Positions 61,965-64,000 of a stretch of 64,000 nt of DNA are shown here, one piece after another. The notes below the pieces were generated by a model. That model saw only the letters and a list, made by a program, of their open reading frames with translations. It was not told where the DNA came from and ran no database searches. The position numbers were made by a program, and so were the translations under genes. Source of the DNA: Anaerolineales bacterium (GTDB lineage Bacteria; Chloroflexota; Anaerolineae; 4572-78; J111); NCBI GenBank assembly GCA_020634855.1, contig JACKAU010000002.1, positions 434,001 through 498,000 on the forward strand, read 5' to 3'. Every line of letters starts with the position of its first letter. Position 1 is the stretch's first letter.

Positions 61965-62615
61965 ATGAGCACCGCAGCCCCCATTCGGGTTATAGTCGTA
62001 GATGACCACGCTGTCGTTCGGGGCGGGATCAATTTTTTCCTCTCCACCGTCGATGACATTGAGTTGGTGGGCGAAGCCAACAGCGGCGAAGCGGCCATTG
62101 CCTTGTGTGATGAGCTTCAGCCGGACATTGTGCTGATGGATATGATGATGCCGGGTCTGGGAGGTATCGCCGCTACGCGGGCCATCTGTAAACGACACCA
62201 CCACATCCGCGTAATTGCCTTGACCAGCTTTGCCGAAAATGACCTGGTCCAAAGTGTCCTGCAAGCCGGAGCAACCAGCTACTTGATGAAAGATGTGCCG
62301 CCCCACGAGTTGGCGGCGGCTATTCGAGATGCTTATGCTGGCCGGGCCACTCTGGCGTCGGAAGCCGCCGAGGCGCTGATCCGGCAGGTAATCCAAGACA
62401 AAGAGCCTCAAGTTGATACCGACTTAACCGAACGAGAGATAGAGGTCTTGACGCTGATGATTGAAGGACTGAGCAACAAGCAGATTGCCAGTCAAATAAA
62501 CCTTAGTCCCAACACCATTCGAACCCATGTCAGCAGTATTTTAGCTAAATTGAATGCCGTCAATCGGACTGAGGCTGTCCGGCTAGCCATTCAACATAAT
62601 CTAATTCCCCAATAA
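61965..62615 (+). CDS. NarL/LuxR-family response regulator
   Basis: 216 residues from the ATG at 61965, about ten bases after AAGGAAGG; an ATG at 61956 overlaps that site, and the codons further upstream belong to a dispersed repeat. The receiver (1-125) has Asp13-Asp14 and phosphoacceptor Asp59 in IVLMDMMMPG, and Lys near 108 (YLMKDVPP). The LuxR-type helix-turn-helix (about 150-210) has LTEREIEVLTLMIEGLSNKQ and LSPNTIRTHVSSILAKL. It should be phosphorylated by the kinase upstream and bind DNA. Targets are unknown. Confidence 0.93.
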   Translation: MSTAAPIRVIVVDDHAVVRGGINFFLSTVDDIELVGEANSGEAAIALCDELQPDIVLMDMMMPGLGGIAATRAICKRHHHIRVIALTSFAENDLVQSVLQAGATSYLMKDVPPHELAAAIRDAYAGRATLASEAAEALIRQVIQDKEPQVDTDLTEREIEVLTLMIEGLSNKQIASQINLSPNTIRTHVSSILAKLNAVNRTEAVRLAIQHNLIPQ

Positions 62616-62769
62616 CCCATCCCCACCATTCATTTAGATGAGACAATCATACGACATTAGGATGAGAAAAAAAGATCCGGTTGTACGATAAAAATAGCTT
62701 CGAGTGTTAGATGCGTTTGCCGCTGTTTTCCCTTACACTAGACGATAGTGAGTTGAGTGAGGTGAGCTT

Positions 62770-63138
62770 TTGCGGACTTACATCGTTACCGATCAGCCAC
62801 AGTTGCAGTCAGCCATTCAATTTCTTTTAGATCATCAACCCCATTTCAGCGTCGTTGACAGTATTGACCCAAAAAATTTTATCCTGCCCCAAATTGAAGC
62901 AGCTCCCCCAGAGTTAATCCTGTTGGACTGGGACATGTTGGGCCAGGCTACAATCGAACTTTTGGAGATGTTGTCTCTGCTTGAGGAACAGCCTAAAGTC
63001 TTGGTATTTAGTCTTCGGCCTGAAGTCGAGCGGGTCGCATTACAAGCCGGGGCTAACGTTTTTATCTGTAAGAGCGACTCGCCGGAGAAGCTCGTTAAGG
63101 TTTTACGTAAACTTATAGAGCCAGAGATCCAACCCTAA
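62770..63138 (+). CDS. Stand-alone receiver-like domain protein
   Basis: 122 residues from TTG at 62770, shortly after GAGGTGA. The fold pattern follows a receiver: the phosphoacceptor is probably Asp53 in ELILLDWDML, the Thr/Ser site is in VFSLRPE and the Lys is in VFICKSDSPEK. One of the two N-terminal acids is replaced (TDQPQ in place of DD). There is no output domain. It may relay phosphate or act as an inhibitor, and it follows the kinase-regulator pair. Confidence 0.75.
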   Translation: MRTYIVTDQPQLQSAIQFLLDHQPHFSVVDSIDPKNFILPQIEAAPPELILLDWDMLGQATIELLEMLSLLEEQPKVLVFSLRPEVERVALQAGANVFICKSDSPEKLVKVLRKLIEPEIQP

Positions 63139-63340
63139 CGTTTTGTTGTTAAGATTATTCACTTTACCACGGCCAACAATCTGCCAGATTAAATGCCAAT
63201 AACATTTATCGCCTAAATCATCACGCAGATGATTCCATTTGGGTATTTCTGCGCTGCCTGTGATCAACACCTTGGTGCTGATCCATTTGGTGGCACAGAG
63301 GTTAATTAATTTTTCATAAAATAGAAAAGGAGAGTCTACT

Positions 63341-63583
63341 GTGGGAATTTTAGTTTGGATTATTTTTGGCGCACTGGCCGGGTGGGTGGCCCACTTGCTG
63401 ACCGGGCGCGGCGGCGGCTTGATCGTCAACATTATCGTGGGCATCGTCGGCGCGTTCATCGGCGGCTTTTTGATGAGTTTGTTCGGCGGCGCTGGGGTCG
63501 GCGGTTTTGACCTCTACAGCTTCTTTGTGGCTGTAGTGGGGGCCGTCGTCCTGCTACTTGTACTGGGTCTCATCCAGCGCTAG
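63341..63583 (+). CDS. GlsB/YeaQ/YmgE-family stress membrane protein
   Basis: 80 residues with three helices. The N-terminal IIFGALAGWVAHLLTGRGGG and the segment NIIVGIVGAFIGGFLM match the transglycosylase-associated protein family. Members rise under envelope and acid stress; a biochemical role is not established. GTG at 63341 follows AAAGGAGAG. It stands between the lone receiver and the winged-helix regulator. Confidence 0.88.
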   Translation: MGILVWIIFGALAGWVAHLLTGRGGGLIVNIIVGIVGAFIGGFLMSLFGGAGVGGFDLYSFFVAVVGAVVLLLVLGLIQR

Positions 63584-63602
63584 TACTCTGGTTGCAATTT
63601 GA

Positions 63603-63640
63603 GATGGGACGCAGAACTTTGCCTTTCTCTGCGTCCCATC
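63603..63640 (+). terminator. Stem-loop after the GlsB-like gene
   Basis: GATGGGACGCAGA (63603-63615) and TCTGCGTCCCATC (63628-63640) form a perfect 13-bp stem around a 12-base loop. No T run follows, so termination is possible but not certain. Confidence 0.6.
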
Positions 63641-63692
63641 ATCAAAAGGCAATGATTATGATGTCGAAACAGATTTTTAGACAGGGGGACAA

Positions 63693-64000
63693 TTGAATAA
63701 CGAGCAAAGCCACAGCGCCACACCACTCAGGCTCATCGATCGAGACCTGTACCTGAACGGCAGCGAGCAGCCCATCCGGCTGCGGCCGCTTGAGACCCGC
63801 TTACTGACCACGCTGCTCCGTTACTCGAACCAGACCGTTAGCCGAGCCACCTTAATGCGCGAAGTGTGGCAAACGGATTTTTTAGACGATACCCGCACGC
63901 TGGATGTCCACATCCATTGGCTGCGTCAAAAAATTGAAGAAGATCCCAACCGCCCTCGTCGATTGGTGACGATTAAAGGCGTTGGGTACTGTTTAGTTCT
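63693..64000 (+). CDS. OmpR/PhoB-type winged-helix regulator (3' end outside window)
   Basis: The frame opens at TTG 63693, a few bases after GGGGGAC, and is still open at the window edge. The 102 visible residues form an OmpR-type DNA-binding domain: LRPLETRLLTTLLRYSNQTV for the early strands and helix, ATLMREVWQTDFLDDTRTLD, VHIHWLRQKIEEDPNRPRRL for the recognition helix, and VTIKGVGYCLV for the wing. No receiver precedes it, unlike standard PhoB proteins, so it may carry a sensory or repeat domain after the DNA-binding part, as SARP-like and TPR-linked regulators do. Confidence 0.85.
   Translation, partial: MNNEQSHSATPLRLIDRDLYLNGSEQPIRLRPLETRLLTTLLRYSNQTVSRATLMREVWQTDFLDDTRTLDVHIHWLRQKIEEDPNRPRRLVTIKGVGYCLV

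Noticed and set aside
63103..63459. Leftward 118-codon frame with some protein-like stretches (TKVLITGSAEIPKWNHLRDD)
   Set aside because: It lies partly opposite the GlsB-like gene and has no ribosome site or recognised domain. A decayed gene remnant at 63139-63300 cannot be excluded.

Overview
The window is a bacterial chromosome segment, most likely from the Chloroflexota (Anaerolineae/Caldilineae-like). The basis is indirect: a complete F-type ATP synthase operon in the order Z-B-E-F-H-A-G-D-C, a Rex redox repressor, many GTG/TTG starts, Thr/Pro-rich surface-protein linkers, PKD/PA14/Ig/LysM/META surface modules, a protein resembling the DUF5667/DUF5666 families beside an ECF sigma factor, and many short palindromic repeats between genes. 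No rRNA, tRNA, CRISPR array, prophage or transposase gene was recognised. Lineage is inference; a marker-gene tree (atpA, atpD, nadE) would settle it. LAYOUT. 0-13 kb holds metabolic and housekeeping genes: the end of a TPR protein, an alpha/beta-hydrolase/glycosyltransferase fusion, adenosine deaminase, a DMT exporter, an NAD group (glutamine-dependent NAD synthetase overlapping a pyruvate-kinase-barrel protein, and an NMN-adenylyltransferase-like protein 2 kb away) and a VWA/zinc-ribbon protein behind a perfect 29-bp palindrome. Gaps here are full of repeats, including a 21-bp tandem array. 13-22 kb is the ATP synthase operon, closed by a terminator, then mreB and, convergently, rex. A MITE-like palindrome with 8-bp flanking direct repeats sits inside the operon between atpH and atpA. 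22-26.4 kb holds a lipoprotein-like protein, a receiver-histidine kinase hybrid, a secreted nuclease-like protein and a receiver/coiled-coil protein. 26.8-39.3 kb holds a 2341-residue NTPase-TPR protein followed by a two-gene cassette present twice: a membrane-anchored HhH protein plus a membrane-anchored Ig-repeat/LysM protein. 39.3-43 kb holds an O-antigen ligase-like protein, its small membrane partner, and a radical SAM/HhH protein. 43-63 kb is an envelope and signalling region: an Asn/Asp-rich lipoprotein, a GT-C-like membrane protein, an ECF sigma factor with a membrane partner, a giant SH3b/PA14/PKD protein, a BMP-type lipoprotein, a Ser/Thr kinase, a LysM/META protein, a NarL-type kinase and regulator pair, a lone receiver, a GlsB-like protein and the start of a winged-helix regulator. 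HOW THEY MAY WORK TOGETHER. The right half looks built for sensing and organising the cell surface. One local domain type is shared by the BMP lipoprotein and, twice, by the LysM/META protein; one LysM-like domain is shared by three proteins; a Ser/Asp/Asn-rich tail is shared by the sigma partner and the neighbouring lipoprotein. The best candidate for something undescribed is the duplicated HhH/Ig-LysM cassette: predicted topology puts a DNA-binding-type fold inside the cell and a peptidoglycan-binding-type fold outside, which would suit a chromosome-to-wall link. That function is inference.
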